From Chamaecrista fasciculata (Eukaryota > Streptophyta > Magnoliopsida > Fabales > Fabaceae): DNA of 64,000 bases. Where the stretch lies: NCBI GenBank assembly GCA_003254925.1, contig QANZ01019074.1, positions 67,019-131,018 on the forward strand, read 5' to 3'. Shown here one piece after another: positions 34,452-47,485 of this stretch. The position numbers and the translations under genes are program-made. How positions within the stretch are numbered: the stretch's first letter is position 1; the number at the start of each line of letters is the position of its first letter. The notes beneath the pieces are model-generated. The model was given only the letters and a program-made list of their open reading frames with translations, ran no database searches and had not been told where the DNA came from.

Positions 34452-34978
34452 TTTCTATTATTGACTCGGAGGATCAACCAAATAAAATTGTAAAGGTTTC
34501 TAAAAAATTTTGAATACTCTCTATTTTATTGTTAAAATTCAGTCTAATTAATAATGAGTAAACTACCAAATTGGTCCCTGGATTATTGGTTCGCTGACAG
34601 ATTGATCCCCGGATTATGGAAATGACAAATAGGTCCCCGAATTTTACTAACGTTAGCCAAATTGGTCCTTCCGTGAACTTACCCTTTGTGAAGCCGCTTA
34701 CGTGTCCTTTATCTGCTTACGTGGCACGTTAAGTGCCACGTCAGCAGTTGGAAAAAAAGCCAACTGTGTATTTCCTGCCACATCAGCATTAATAATTAAG
34801 AAAAAAGATATTTCATTCAAAATTCAAATAGGTCCTTGAGTTATATTTTTATTTCATTATTCCCAATTTCCCCTCTTTTTCATCATCTTCATTCATTTTA
34901 GTCCCAAATCCTCAAAATAAAATTGTAAAGTGTCCCAAAACTCTTCCAAACATTGCAGTTTAGTCCTTAAAAGTATTA

Positions 34979-35320
34979 AAAACCCTAACACCTAAACCCA
35001 AAACCCCTAAAATCCTAAACCCCAAACCCTAAAATCCTAAACCCTAAACCATAAAATCCTAAACCCTAAAACCCTAAAATCCTAAACCCTAAACCCTAAA
35101 ACCCTAAAACGTAAACCCTAAAATCTTAAACCCTAAACCCTAAAATCCTAAAATTGTGAAGTGTCTCAAAACTCTTCCAAACATTCTAATTTAGTCCTTA
35201 AAAATATTAAAAACCCTAAATCCTAAAATCCTAAACTCTAAAATCCTAAAACTTAAACCGTAAACTCTAAAATCTAAAACTCTAACCCCTAAATCTTAAA
35301 TCTTAAACCCCTAAAAAAAC
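34979..35320. repeat. Degenerate telomere-like CCCTAAA array (left arm)
   Basis: Dozens of CCCTAAA/TCCTAAA-like heptamers and octamers in an irregular array. The plant telomere unit is TTTAGGG, so this is an interstitial telomere-like repeat. A short interruption (35150-35215) repeats the unique sequence that precedes the array (AACTCTTCCAAACATT), which suggests internal duplication of the arm. Confidence 0.85.
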
Positions 35321-36180
35321 TACTCTCTTGCAATTTGGTCCCTAAACCCCTAAATCCCCTAAAATTTTTTTTTAGTCTTCTTCTTCTTCTTCATCTTTTT
35401 CATCTTCATCTTCATCAATTCATACCCACCTTCATCATCACGAACCCATCTTCATCTATCCACCTTCATCATCCATTTTCAATGAACCCATCTTCAACCC
35501 TAAATCACACAATTTTCAAAACCATGGTCCTATTTTCACCAAATTCCCCAGATTTTCTTCACTTTCTGTCTGCAAAAATCAAGCACACAGCAAATCGAAA
35601 TCAAGCACACAGCAAAATCGAAATCTAAGCACACAGCAAACCATAATTATTTCACGCTGATTTCGAAATCGAAGCACACAGCAAACCATACTTATTTCAC
35701 TCTGATTTTGAAATTGAAGCAAAATCGTGCCTTCAAACTGAATCGGTCCGAGAAATCGTGTCTTAGGGTTCGAAATCATGCGTTAGGGTTCGAAATCGTG
35801 CCAAATCGTGCCTTAGGAGCACGAATGTTTTCTCTTTGTTCGTGAGCGAGGAAGTCGATTTTATCGAGCTATTGTACACTGATTTAGGATGATGAATGAT
35901 GATTATGAATTGACGAAGATGAAGGAGATGAAGTTTTGTTGCTGTTGATTCAAGCTTGGATTTTGGGAAGATGAAGGAGATGAAATCGTGAGGATGATGA
36001 AGCAATTAGGGTGTGTTTGGTATTGAGGGCGTGAGGATGATGGAGCAAAAAGGGGTGTGTTTGGTATTCTGGGTAGTTTTTTTTTTTTCTTTAGGATGAT
36101 GATTGAGGACGATGAAGATGAAGAAATTAGGGTGTGTTTGGTGTTTGATTAGGGGAAAATTAGTTTTTTTTTAAGAAAAT

Positions 36181-36335
36181 AAGTTTAGGGGTTTAGGGAT
36201 TTAGGGTTTAAGTTTTATGGTTTAGGATTTTAGGGTTTAGAGTTTAGGGTTTAAGTTTTAGAGTTTAGGGTTTAGGGTTTGGGTTTAAGTTTTAGGGTTT
36301 AGGGTTTAGAGTTTAGGTTTTAGGGTTTTTAATAC
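36181..36335. repeat. Degenerate telomere-like TTTAGGG array (right arm)
   Basis: The array of TTTAGGG, TTTAGGA and TTTAAGT-like units is the inverted counterpart of the left-arm array but is about half as long. It shows unequal decay or expansion of the two arms. Confidence 0.85.
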
Positions 36336-36812
36336 TTTTATGGACTAAATTGGAATGTTTGGAAGAATTTTGGGACACTTTAGAATTTTAATTTGAGATT
36401 TTGGGACTAAAATGAATGAAGATGATGAAAAAGATGGGGAATTGAAAATAATGAGATAAGAATGGGTGAGTAAAAATAATTTTTTTTTTTTCTAAAAAAT
36501 ATGACTCAGGGACCAATTTGATTTTTGAAGGAAATGTTTTTTTTTTAATTATTAATGCTTATGTGGAAAATCAAGCATATGTGGCGTTTTTTTTTTTTTC
36601 AATTTTCCATCTGCTGACGTGGCACTTAACGTGCCACATCAGCAGATAACGGACACGTAAGCGGCTTCACAAACGACAAGTTCACGAAAGGACCAATTTG
36701 GCTAACGTTAGTAAAATTCGGGGATCTATTTGTCAATTCCATAATTCGGGGACCAATTTGTCAGCGAGCCAATAATCCAGGGACCAATTTGGTAGTTTAC
36801 TCAATTAATAAT

Positions 36813-37948
36813 TATAAAACCATCAAAATACACATTTTATCAAATTGGGTTATTTTATTGTTAAAATTCAGTCTAATTAATAATTATAAAACTATTAAAG
36901 TAGAATTGTAATTTATGATTTATTAGATCTAAATATTAAAAATATGCCTATAAAAAAATATTAAAAATATGAGATTTACTTATATATGAATGATGAATCA
37001 AATTTATGAAATGGTAGTAAAAAACATTTTATGAAGAAACAACAAAACAGTCATTTAGGCCCGTTTCTCACCAAAAACAAAAAATAAAACAGTCATTATT
37101 TTGTCATTAACGGTGGGTCCCACCTGCCGTAAATGCTTCACTTATAAAGCTCCGAACAGAAACTGCACATCAGTTTTCTATTAACATTTTTCGGTAACAG
37201 CATTCTATTAGTTTCCCTCCCCGCCATATCATTCTTCTCTTTTTTATTTGCTGCTTAAACCAAATATCCAATTTTAAATTTTTAAAAACAGATTTAGTCA
37301 AATTGTAAATTTAGAGGTTTTTTTTTTTTTTCTGTATATAGAAGAATAGGGCGGTTATCTCTCATCTGCCATATTGAGCTTATTTTGCATTTTTTTAAGT
37401 CTCTTAACAAAATTTTTTCATACATTATATTGAATTTTTTTTATCGATGTGTGAGTCTTATTTAATAGATAATTATAAATTATACATGTAAATTTTTAAA
37501 ATATCAAAAGATATTCTTTGATTCTAGTAGGATACTAGTGTTTATCTCCATTTAAAACTTCCTAAACTAAAAATATTGTACTTAAAAAATTAAAATATTT
37601 TCTTAGTTCATAAATATGTACTCAATTTAAAATTTTTAGTCATTTGAGTTTATATTTTTTGTTAATTTAACTTGACTTATAAAAATAAATTTTAAAAATT
37701 ACAATATTTAAAATCAAATTATATATTTTAATTATTCAAGATATATTCATTAATTTAATAAAATTAATTTTATCCTTATAAGTTATACTATCTCTGTTAA
37801 AAGAGAAAAGTGCAATCCCAAGAGGGAATTTTGGGCATGTGGTCCTACCTGAGTGGTCCTTTTGAGGTTTGAAATCGGCCGTTGGTTGTGTTGTCCTGAA
37901 TTAAAAGATGACATTTAAGGGTTTGATCGGGGCCATACTATTTCAATC
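36813..37948. repeat. Intergenic DNA with a flanking-sequence duplication
   Basis: The phrase TTTTATTGTTAAAATTCAGT at about 36855 repeats the left flank of the foldback element (about 34526). This shows that the target lay in a tandem duplication of about 80 bp. Beyond that the DNA is AT-rich and without a recognised gene. Confidence 0.5.
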
Positions 37949-38641
37949 CAAGTCAAGTTTATGAGATGAGATGAGATTAAGTTTGAATTGGATGAGATGA
38001 AATGATGTATTGGTGTTTGGGTGATTTTAAAAAAAATGATGTTAAATAGGGTGTGAAATTATATAAAAGGGTATGTAATGATTGTGGTTGGTTGAAATAG
38101 GTTTATGGATTTTTTTAATTTGTATAGGGGTAGAAATGGTAAGAAATAATAAGATGAGATGGAGATAATGAGATGAGATGATAGGTGTTTGGGTGTGGTT
38201 TGATTGGAATGATATTGGAAAGTGTGATATTTTATTGGAAAGCGTGAGGATGAGAAAATTTTGGATGAAGGGTTAGAGGTCAATCCAAGTGGATGAGATG
38301 AAGGGCCAAAATGAAAATAATATTCGAATTATTTTTAAGAATACAATTTAGTCCATAAATTTGTACCGGTCCTATTAATCAAGCCCTAGCATGTGTAAAT
38401 GATAACTTGGGGCTTACACGAAATCCCAGTTATCAATAATCGGATCTATTTGTAAAATCCAACGAAAAAAAAAAACAAAGAATAGTTTAAGGACCATAAT
38501 GCAAATAACAAAACAACACAAAAATGTTTGGTCAATGGTTCATTTTGATCCAAAATGTATGCCCTAATATTCTTTGGTCCATTATGTTTCAAAATGTTCA
38601 TATTGATTATAAATGTTGGCAAAATAATTCATTTTGGTCCT
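37949..38641. repeat. Dispersed 0.7-kb repeat, copy A
   Basis: It starts near TTATGAGATGAGATGAGATT and runs to CATTTTGGTCCT. It matches 59219-59936 with few differences over about 700 bp, including GGGGCTTACACGAAATC and AATAATCGGATCTATTTGT. A minus-strand 74-codon frame recurs in both copies but has a low-complexity, Ser-rich product and no known domain. Element type is unknown; it includes the left half of the foldback found at 59823-60138. Confidence 0.75.
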
Positions 38642-39270
38642 AAGATATATGCTTACGTGTCACCTGTGGGGCCCAGCCTCATGTATCATTTTTTTTAAGA
38701 AAAATATATTTGGGAAAATCTATAAAAAGAAAGAAAATTAATTTGAAAAAAAAAACAGAAACTTTCTAATATTATTGCTGTTGTTTGTAATATAATGATA
38801 TGATATAAGTATATTGATATGATATAAGTATTAGAGGTAATTCTATTTTCTATTAAGGTAATTCTATTTACCCACTCTCTCTGGAATATGTGTTTAATTG
38901 TAATGTTCTTTTAATTTTTCAGCCAAAAAAAAATATCTCTTTAATTTATTAAAAATAACAACTAACCCTCTAATTTATTAACTTTGTAACAATGTCCCTC
39001 ACTCGTTAATAATACCGTTATCTTCTTATAATAATTTAAATTTGTAATTTAAAAATATATCATACATTTTAATTTTAAATATTTTTACAAGCTTAGTTTT
39101 TTATTTTATTATGTTCTATTTTTAAAATTGAACAACAGTATAAATTACTTATATGGTGAAAGAATACTTTCAAATTAATTCTTGTTTTCCAAAGACTCTC
39201 TCATGACAAAGTTCAGAAAGTTCTAAATGGTGATTTAGCTGCAAGAGAAGAGATGAATATGATTTTGATC
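38642..39270. other. AT-rich intergenic DNA
   Basis: Nothing recognised beyond short direct repeats (TATTGATATGATATAAGTAT near 38790-38830). Confidence 0.45.
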
Positions 39271-39420
39271 TTTTTTTTGTTTGTATAAATCAATAGTATC
39301 CATCGTGGGAACAGTAACTAATCTCTCCGTCGTGGGTCCTCCATTTAAAGGTAAACGACTGGCCACAAAATGTTTTTCATTCCCAAATGTGGGATTCGAA
39401 CCCCCAACACTCAATTATAA
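39271..39420 (-). mobile_element. SINE copy, head incomplete
   Basis: On the minus strand the B box-like GGGTTCGAATCCCACATTTG is followed by AACATTTTGTGGCCAGTCG and a tail ending in an A-run (complement of T8 at 39271). It shares the B box, the AACATTTTGTG phrase and the overall layout with the SINE at 55393-55580, so both are of one family. The A-box side is not clearly present and no TSD was found. Confidence 0.55.
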
Positions 39421-40252
39421 ATTATAAACTTATAAAAAGCACAAAAGGGAGAAAGTAGATTAGAAAAAGCATCCTATTTTTCATATCATACGGTTAATAT
39501 TTGGATTGAAGATGATTTAAATATTCTGATTGGGTTTTGAAATTGCTGCTCTGTTTTGTGCGATTTTATTTGTTCTCTTAAGTCTCAACTTTATTTGTGC
39601 TCCGTGATTCTTGTGGGGTGAAATATATTGTATTAGGAAGTGTTGAAGTTGGATATTAAACTAGATATATTTTTGTAGACTCATTTCGTTGATGCTTCTC
39701 ATATCCAAATTTTGTAAGATAATATTTTTACAAATTTTGTGAGTTGTGAAAGATTATATATAATTTTAATTGTATTCTTTGATTAATGCAATATAATTAG
39801 ATACCATAGAACAACTAAATACCATAAATCAACCCAATATATCATCGTATAATATTGGAGTATGTTCCTCCAAATACATAATAACCATATTTTCCGTTAT
39901 TAATAACATTGGCCCAAAACAACTCGACTTCCCCCATTTATATGCGGGAAATGCTAAAAAAAAACCCAAATGCTTGAATTAATTAAAATATGTTTCTTTC
40001 TCTCTATTCTTTTTTTTTTTTAAAAAACTTTTAAACCACTTTTCATTGAAAATCGTATAAGATCAGGACAAAAAATTAATTAGATCAAGCACGGGCTAGC
40101 CTTTTGTAGCATTTCCTTTTATATGCTCACTCCATTAAACCTTAGGTACACATATGACATTATTCTCAATTTTAATCTTAGGTACACGCATGACATTAAT
40201 CTTAAGTTGAACATCAAATACGTCTCACACATCAAATACGTCTCACAGCTAT

Positions 40253-40290
<38 letters not shown>

Positions 40291-42640
40291 GATAAACCTA
40301 ATAGGCAAGAACTTTCGGCCACCAAAAAAAAAAGACAAGAACTTGATTCATCAAACATTGACTAGTATTACATCACAAAAGATTGTTATACTCACTCATA
40401 TTTGACTTACATTTTTTATATATATAACTCGATGGTCAAATAAACTTTATAATATCATCTCCCATCAAACTTTAAGAATGTAATTATATATAATTATATA
40501 ATTCTTAAATTTGTAATTGTTTTTTTTTTCCTGAAAAATTTGTAATTGTTTACATCATAAAGAAAATGGAATTCAAATATTAACTTGAGCCAAAATCAAC
40601 TTAAAAATCTACCATGAAATAGTAGTTAGCAGTTACCATATTTTAAGAATAAATTGTAAAAATATCAGATTGTTATTAAGAAAAAGGTGCATTCAAATTC
40701 TTGTTTTGGTACACAAAAGTGAATTCAAATTCGGTTGTTCCAATAACTAGTTTCCAGCATAACAGAGCTTTTTTTAAAAAAAAAAAATTATATTTTTTTT
40801 TGATAACCAACTAGTCAAATATCAAATATCAAATATATATATATAAAGGAATTATTGATTGTGACACAAAACAATAAATAAATTTGAAAGTCATCATGCG
40901 ATAATAAATCAACAGCAACAGCATTGCCAACCAACTAAACCAATTAGGCAACTCAATGGTCAATACTCAATACATTATATTATAAAATTTTGAAGACAAA
41001 AATTGATGCTTTCTTTTTGAATTTTAAAAGTTTGTATAAGAAAATATTAAAGATAAAAATAAATTTTGAGTGATTCATTATAATAAAAAATATTAAAGAT
41101 AAATTTTTGTATAATCAATCATATATAATAAGTAATATAAAGAATAATTATAATTAGAATAACCTTATACAAAAATATAAGAAACTTTAATATATATTTT
41201 TTCAGAGAAAACTTATTATTTGATTTAGTATAAATTTAGAGATTAAAAAATATAAAAATAATTCAAAATTTAAGAACCAAATTGTCACTAAAGATTAAAT
41301 AGTTGACAATTGAAATATTTTAAAAACTAAATGGTGTATTTCGATTATTCAAAGACTTATTAGTTGACTCGATGTAAATTCATGGTTCAAATAATAGATT
41401 TTCTGTCTTTTTTTTTTTCAATTGAAAAATAACACAACCACACACAATTAATCTTAATTAGTATTTAATGATTTCACTATAACTCAATCATAAATTATCT
41501 ACATTATGTAGTTTGAGATTGTATGGATAGAAGAAAAAAAAAACCTCAACCCTTAAAATTAATATATTAAACTAGCTTAATGAGTTGACCCATTTTATCG
41601 GCTCTATTAAATTCACCAACTGGGACATTTGACTAAGTAATAGCCTTTTGAAAAGATGATGTTAAGTTAGAAACTATATTCAATAATTGATGCATTTACA
41701 ACTACTCCATACTATTAAGTAATAGCCATTTCCCACTTACATTTTCTGAATTTCTTGCACTTTGCTGTACAATAATTAGTCCCAGTTTTCTTAACCAAGT
41801 AAATTTTGAAATTGATTTGATGCTAATAAAAAGGACTTGCGGGCCTTTCACGGGAAAGGGCCCAGCCCATTATACAGTGTATGAAATACAATTTTGCTAA
41901 TGGATACTTTTAAGTTATAGCAAATTAATAATTGGACCAAAAAAAAGTTATAGCAAATTAATAGAAAAGGTAACATTGTGAAGAACTTGAACTTTTATCC
42001 AGTACAAACATATTTGAAATTTTATGTAGAATTACTAGAGATATATTATCCAGTCTAACTATCATAACTCAATTAGTTATGAACTTATGATCATGGGATT
42101 GACATATTGCGAAAACAGAAATGTAGAATTCATCAAGTGTTTCACTTTCTATTACCATGAATAATAATGACTTCAATTACTACTTGTCTCTGTCTCATGT
42201 ATAAAATTGCCCTATTGATGTTGTTGAATTAATTATACATTAATTAATTAAGTCGATTATTGGCCACTTTTTCAAAAAGTTCACACTAAACATGGCTCGT
42301 GAATTTTGTCAGTGTGCTTCAATATAAATTAATATTCTTAAATTCTTTTTTATTTAGTATTCTTAATTTCTTAATCTTTAAGCTTTTGATGCTTCACACA
42401 TGAAGTAGCCAAATTATGTAGATTAAGGCTAATGGATGTTTGAAGCATCAAAAGCTTAATTGAAAAGTAGCCATCAAAAGCTTCAATTAATCTTTAAAGT
42501 TAAGTATTGTTGGTTGAAAAGTCCTGTTCATTATTAATGTGTTCTTAATTGTCATTGAAAATAGACATTTACGTGGCAAGAGGCTTATCTAATTATTTTT
42601 CTTTTAAAAATATTTATAAACAGTTCACTTCACAAGTCCA
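39421..42640. other. AT-rich intergenic DNA
   Basis: No gene is recognised over 3.2 kb. Small repeats: TTAGGTACACRYATGACATT at 40142 and 40178, an 18-bp tandem ACATCAAATACGTCTCAC at 40209, and a TA microsatellite at 40254-40284. A short near-palindrome involving AAGCTTTTGATGCTTCA occurs around 42381-42450. Confidence 0.45.
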
Positions 42641-43106
42641 TTCTTAATTAGGTTTAAGTGCACTTTTGGTCCCATAACTATGACAAAGTTTTCATTTTGG
42701 TCCCATAACTCTTTTTGTTGCAATTTTGGTCCCATAACTATGACAAAGGTTTCATTTTGGTCCCATAACTTTTTTTGTTGCAATTTTGGTCCTATAACTT
42801 CTCAAAAGNNNNNNNNNNNNNNNNNNNNNNNNNNNNNNNNNNNNNNNNNNNNNNNNNNNNNNNNNNNNNNNNNNNNNNNNNNNNNNNNNNNNNNNNNNNA
42901 AAATTGCAACAAAAAAAGTTATGGGACCAAAATGAAACCTTTGTCATAGTTATGGGACCAAAATTGCAACAAAAAAAGTTATGAGACCAAAATGAAACCT
43001 TTGTCATAGTTATGGGACCAAATTTGCAACAAAAAAAGTTATGGGACCAAAATGAAACCTTTGTCATAGTTATGGGACCAAAAATGCACTTAAGCCTTCT
43101 TAATTA
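42641..43106. mobile_element. MULE-like foldback (42651-43096), exact 10-bp TSD, tandem 60-bp arm units
   Basis: The ends are GGTTTAAGTGCACTTTTGG and its mirrored TGCACTTAAGCC. Exact 10-bp duplications TTCTTAATTA lie at 42641-42650 and 43097-43106. Each arm is a tandem array of a roughly 60-bp unit containing GTTATGGGACCAAAATGAAA and TTGCAACAAAAAAAGTTATG, with about three units in the right arm. A 91-base assembly gap occupies the centre (42809-42899), probably because the arms are near-perfect. Open frames across it are artefacts of the repeat. Confidence 0.85.
42809..42899. other. Assembly gap (91 N)
   Basis: Unresolved bases at the centre of the palindromic element. Confidence 0.99.
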
Positions 43107-45752
43107 TAAGTGAAAATAATGATTGATGTTGCTTTTTAAAACATAAACCTAATGAATTGTCTCCAATTAATTGCTTTTTCTTAAAATAATAAAAAAATGC
43201 CGAAAAGGAATGTAATAATTATAATAGTCGAATTATAATTGTATAGTACATTATGGATTTGGGCCTTAATCACTAGAGAGAGCAAACCCAAAAGATTATG
43301 GGCCTTGACCATTGGACTTCAAGTTTAGATTGGTACACCACACTGCATCTGATAATTGCACTTTAATTATGAGAAAAAAAAAACTCTTAAAAATAAATTG
43401 TTTGCCCAAATAAATTTAAATTTAAACACAATTTAAGTTTTAATTTATCTTTTTATACCATTAAATTTTTAAATCTAAGTATAAATCAAAGCATTAAATT
43501 TAAATGTAAATAAAAAATTAAACTAAATCTTAATTGGTTTTATTTTTGTTATATAATCCTTGCCCTCTTTACCACAAATAGTGTTAGATCTTTTTTATTT
43601 AGTAATCTATAATTTCTCTATGTCCATTATGTTGAGAGCCACTCGATGAACACCATAATTTAGCAGTAATCTATTGATCCTATTGGAATATTTATATTCG
43701 GTCAAGAGAATTGAATATCAAGTTGGTAAAATTGATCTTAAAATTAAAATAGATAAGAGTCTCCAAGACCCGAACTCCGTCAAAAAGATATAAAAATATT
43801 AAAGGGAAAAGAAAAAGTGAAAAAGCCAAGAGTCGAGAGTGCTAAGAGATCCAATGCTGTTAGCAAATTAAAGCAAACATAGCTCACGTCTTTCCATGCA
43901 TTATGCACGAAATCAAATTTCATTCTCTGCCTTTTCTTTTCCTTTTTTCTTAATCTGCGTAACCCACTTCCATACTTAACTAATTAACTAAAAATAAAGT
44001 AACCGAATGTTTGGTGTAGTGGTTTGACGAACTACATTCTAAGAAGGGACAAAAAAAAAATTAAAGTAAAATATTTTATAAAACCGCTCCACTTGCATTT
44101 TCTCTCCACAGTTCTGAACATTTTCGCACAGGTTCTTCTTTTTAATTCGAAGTTCTCTAGGAGGGTTTGTATTAATTGCAATTCCTCTCTACTTTTTCAT
44201 TTTTTGTCTTAGGTTTTCTGTTAAATAAGTCAGATCTTCTGTCTCCCTATCTAGTGATGGTTTTATCTAAATCTATTTCTGATTAATCTTTCCTGTGTGA
44301 GAGATTCTATTCCAATATTAGATATTGATTCAAATCTGAACATATATGCTGAAAAACATTGAATGTTTCAACAAATTTGTGGAATAGTCTATGACATCTA
44401 CATTTGGGACGAACATTTCTTTTCTGATATGCAGAGAATTTCATGGTAAACGTCTTGTTGGCAACACCAAGATCGGTGATGACTTTCATCCTGCAGATAA
44501 GATCATTTGTACTTTAATTTGTTATTCTAGTTCAACAATGTTTACAAATTGTTCTTCTTCTATTTTATTAGATTGCAATTTTCTGACTAATTGTAAGTGT
44601 CGTTTGAATTTTTTATAATATAATTTGACATGATATTTAAAAAAAAACTAATTAACTACGACGTATCAAGCTCTTAAAAAAAATCCATTTTCATATATAC
44701 TTAGTACATTATATATATATATTATATGTGTGAGGGGTATTGTGGTTGGTCAAAATTAATTTTTTTTTTATGATAAAAAGGGGCTAAAAAGCCCAAAACA
44801 AAGAAACAAAAGAAAAACTAAGAACAAGCAAAGCGAAGGGTAGAAACTAAGACTCAATCCTTGAGGGACGTCTTTCCAGTGCTTGAGCCCCAGCTCTTGC
44901 TCCAAACTCCAGTTCGCCATCCAAAATCAATATGTTGAATTTTAGATTTGTCTTATTCTCTCTGTTTTATCTTTTTACCTTATATATATATAATAATGAA
45001 GCTATACATTATACGATCTGGAATATTGGTTGAATATAAAAACCGGCCACTATACTTTGGATCTAATAAATAAGTTTTATGAATACCAATATAATATAAA
45101 ATATAAGCATTTGCATCATCCATTAACCAAAACCAATTAAGCAATATACTTACTATATATATATATCATGTATGCATGGTTTTTGAATGTGTCATGTGTG
45201 TGTGTTTGTGTATAACATGATTCGAAAAAGAGAAATGTTTAAAGCTGTGGAGGTTTAATTTACAAGTAAGCAAAAGAGGAGAATCACATGAAATTCCATC
45301 GTAGGCTTTGCAGTTTGTCCCCAGAAAGTCGAAGGGTGCATATACCAATGATACATAAAGAGAAAATTTTCTTCAACTTTAAGGAAAAAAGTCATATATA
45401 ATTTAACAATTAATTAATGAATATTATTACTTTTTCTTTTTGATGCATGAAATTTCAAAACAACTACACAACTTTGTTCAATAGAATCTTTCAGCTGGCT
45501 AGCTTTGGCTCCATCCTCTTTCTTCATTTGGCCTTTGTATTCATCAAATGAGTGCCCACTATATATATATGTTTCATTCTTTTCCATATCATCCATATCC
45601 TTTTCGTTCAATATTCAAATATTGTGAATATAATAAGAGGTAAAATAAAAGAAGAAAAAAGAAAGTTGACAATTTGAAGAGAAAAAGAAGCACCAAAAAG
45701 CATGCCCATGCAGCATGTTGAGAATTCAAGATTTTTGGTATCAAATAAGTAA
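43107..45752. other. Intergenic DNA, including a possible LINE 3' end
   Basis: No gene is recognised. At 44759-44940, the minus-strand reading ends in GGGCTTTTTAGCCCCTTTTT followed by an A-run. This resembles the 3' untranslated end of a plant L1 LINE or a SINE, but no coding domain is attached. A small open frame at 44391-44618 has no recognised similarity. The last part flanks the 3' end of the PDLP gene. Confidence 0.35.
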
Positions 45753-47485
45753 TTATTTGCCTGCATTGAAAAAAAAAAGTCAATAAGAATCCAGTTAAGG
45801 AAATGCTTAGAGTCCCTTTGGATAGGCTTTTTTGATCTAATAAGCACTTATTTAATTAAAAAAAGATATTTTATAAACACAAAATCTTGTTTGGGTAAAT
45901 TTTTTTAAAAAAAGGAGAAGTTACAAAAAAAAGTTAAAATATAACTTTTTTAAGAAGTTTAATTTTGTAGCTTCCACTAAAAGCACTTGAAAAAGTTATT
46001 CGTTTGATTCATTTTATTAATTAAAAGTACTTTTGACATTTTATATCCAAACAACTTTGATAATTTAAAATACTAGTACTTTACTCAAAAAACCTTTTAA
46101 AAAAAGTTTAATAAATAAAGTTTTTTTTTTCACAAGCTTATCTAAACGGGCTCTTAATCCAAGAAAGGAAGGAGACTTATATACAATTATATATTTTTTA
46201 AAATGAATGAATTTATAATCTTTAAAATACTTACCATGCCCTTCTGTGCAAACCCTCTTCAAGAAAGCAAGGAAAATAATAAGTATAGCTATTCCTGCTA
46301 ACAGTCCCATGATAATAGCAAATGTCTTCTCACCTCCATTCTTTGGTTTTCCTGCAACAAATTAAAAACCAACCAACTAAGTGAATAAATATTTTTAATT
46401 TATTCAAACAAAACAAATTATTAACCAATTAACCTCCTAGCTAATATTAGATAAAAGCTATCAATCTAATTCATCTTATTTTAATCTTTGAATTTTTGAA
46501 ATATTTCATTTAGTTTTTGAACATTCATGATTTGTTGCAATATAACTCATTTAGAGATTAAATTTTACGAAAGAGCTCTATAGAATATTGGTGTTGTACA
46601 ACAGAAGATCAAATGCGAATTCTACACCTCCAATGTATGAAAAAAAATAGATAGATTGAATTTTACCACGATAAAATACTCATGAATGAACTAACTTAAT
46701 AAATCATGAATTTTTAAAACCTAAATTAAACATCTCAAAATATTAATGACATAATAAAGGGGAAAAGAAAAGTTGATGGGCCTAACCGTGGGCCTTGGAG
46801 TAATGATGGGCCCCATCAACAGAGTACCTAACGTAGCACTTGCCCAAGAAAACATCCCCATATGCCGCATCTCCACACTCGCTTCTCAGCCGTCGGATTG
46901 CCTCCGACAGGCAATCCTGGCACTCCCTGAGCCATAGATCGCCAACACACTGCGCCAAACCCGCCACATTCCCCGACCCGCCAACCCGAAACAACCCACC
47001 CGAACCCGCCAACCCGGCCAGCAAGACGACACCACCCTGCTGCATGGCGTCGGAGGAGGGACCGCACTTTTTGAAAATGACGGTCTTGTCCTCGACCCCG
47101 ATGAACGAGACATTGTCGTACTTGAGGAAGCAGCCGTCGAGCTGGACGGCGCCGCCGCACGCGGCGGGGCAGAGGGCGGAGAGACGGGCGAGGGAGCGGG
47201 AGACGCAGGCAGAGCAATCGGGCATGGAGAGGTCGCCGCGGCATTGATAGAGAGCCGAGATGGTGGAGTCGCCGGCGACGGCAGAGAAGTGGTTGTAGGG
47301 AGAGTAAGTGGCGGCGTTGAGGAGGGAAGTGAGTAAGGAATCGAGGGTTGAAGGGTAAGGGGAGTCCGGTGAGTATTTTTGTTGAGTGCAGCCTCCGAAG
47401 ATGAAGGAGTCTGTGAAGCTGTGTGAGAGAGAGAGAGTGAAGAGAGAGAAAAGGAGGAGGAGGAGGAGGAGGAGAGAGAGAGGAG

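Larger units (their letters stand above)
34546..36812. mobile_element. Large foldback MULE (34556-36802, 2247 bp) with exact 10-bp TSD
   Basis: The ends are GAGTAAACTACCAAATTGG and CCAATTTGGTAGTTTACTC. Exact 10-bp duplications AATTAATAAT lie at 34546-34555 and 36803-36812. The outer 230 bp of each arm pair closely, including TCTGCTTACGTGGCAC-type phrases and GGTCCC/GGGACC motifs. Pairing continues inward through degenerate CCCTAAA arrays (34979-35320) facing TTTAGGG arrays (36181-36335). The middle contains CTTCTT/CATCTTC-rich sequence and short repeats of AGCACACAGCAAA (35580-35690). No transposase or other domain is visible. Long arms with a 9-11 bp TSD are a Mutator trait. Confidence 0.85.

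Noticed and set aside
34979-36335. Possible chromosome end or true telomere because of TTTAGGG repeats
   Set aside because: The arrays are degenerate, occur in both orientations and lie inside an element with a 10-bp TSD, so they are interstitial.
42680-43067. Frames with repeated FWSHNFFCCNFGPIT-type peptides
   Set aside because: They are translation of the 60-bp arm repeat of a foldback element, not a protein.
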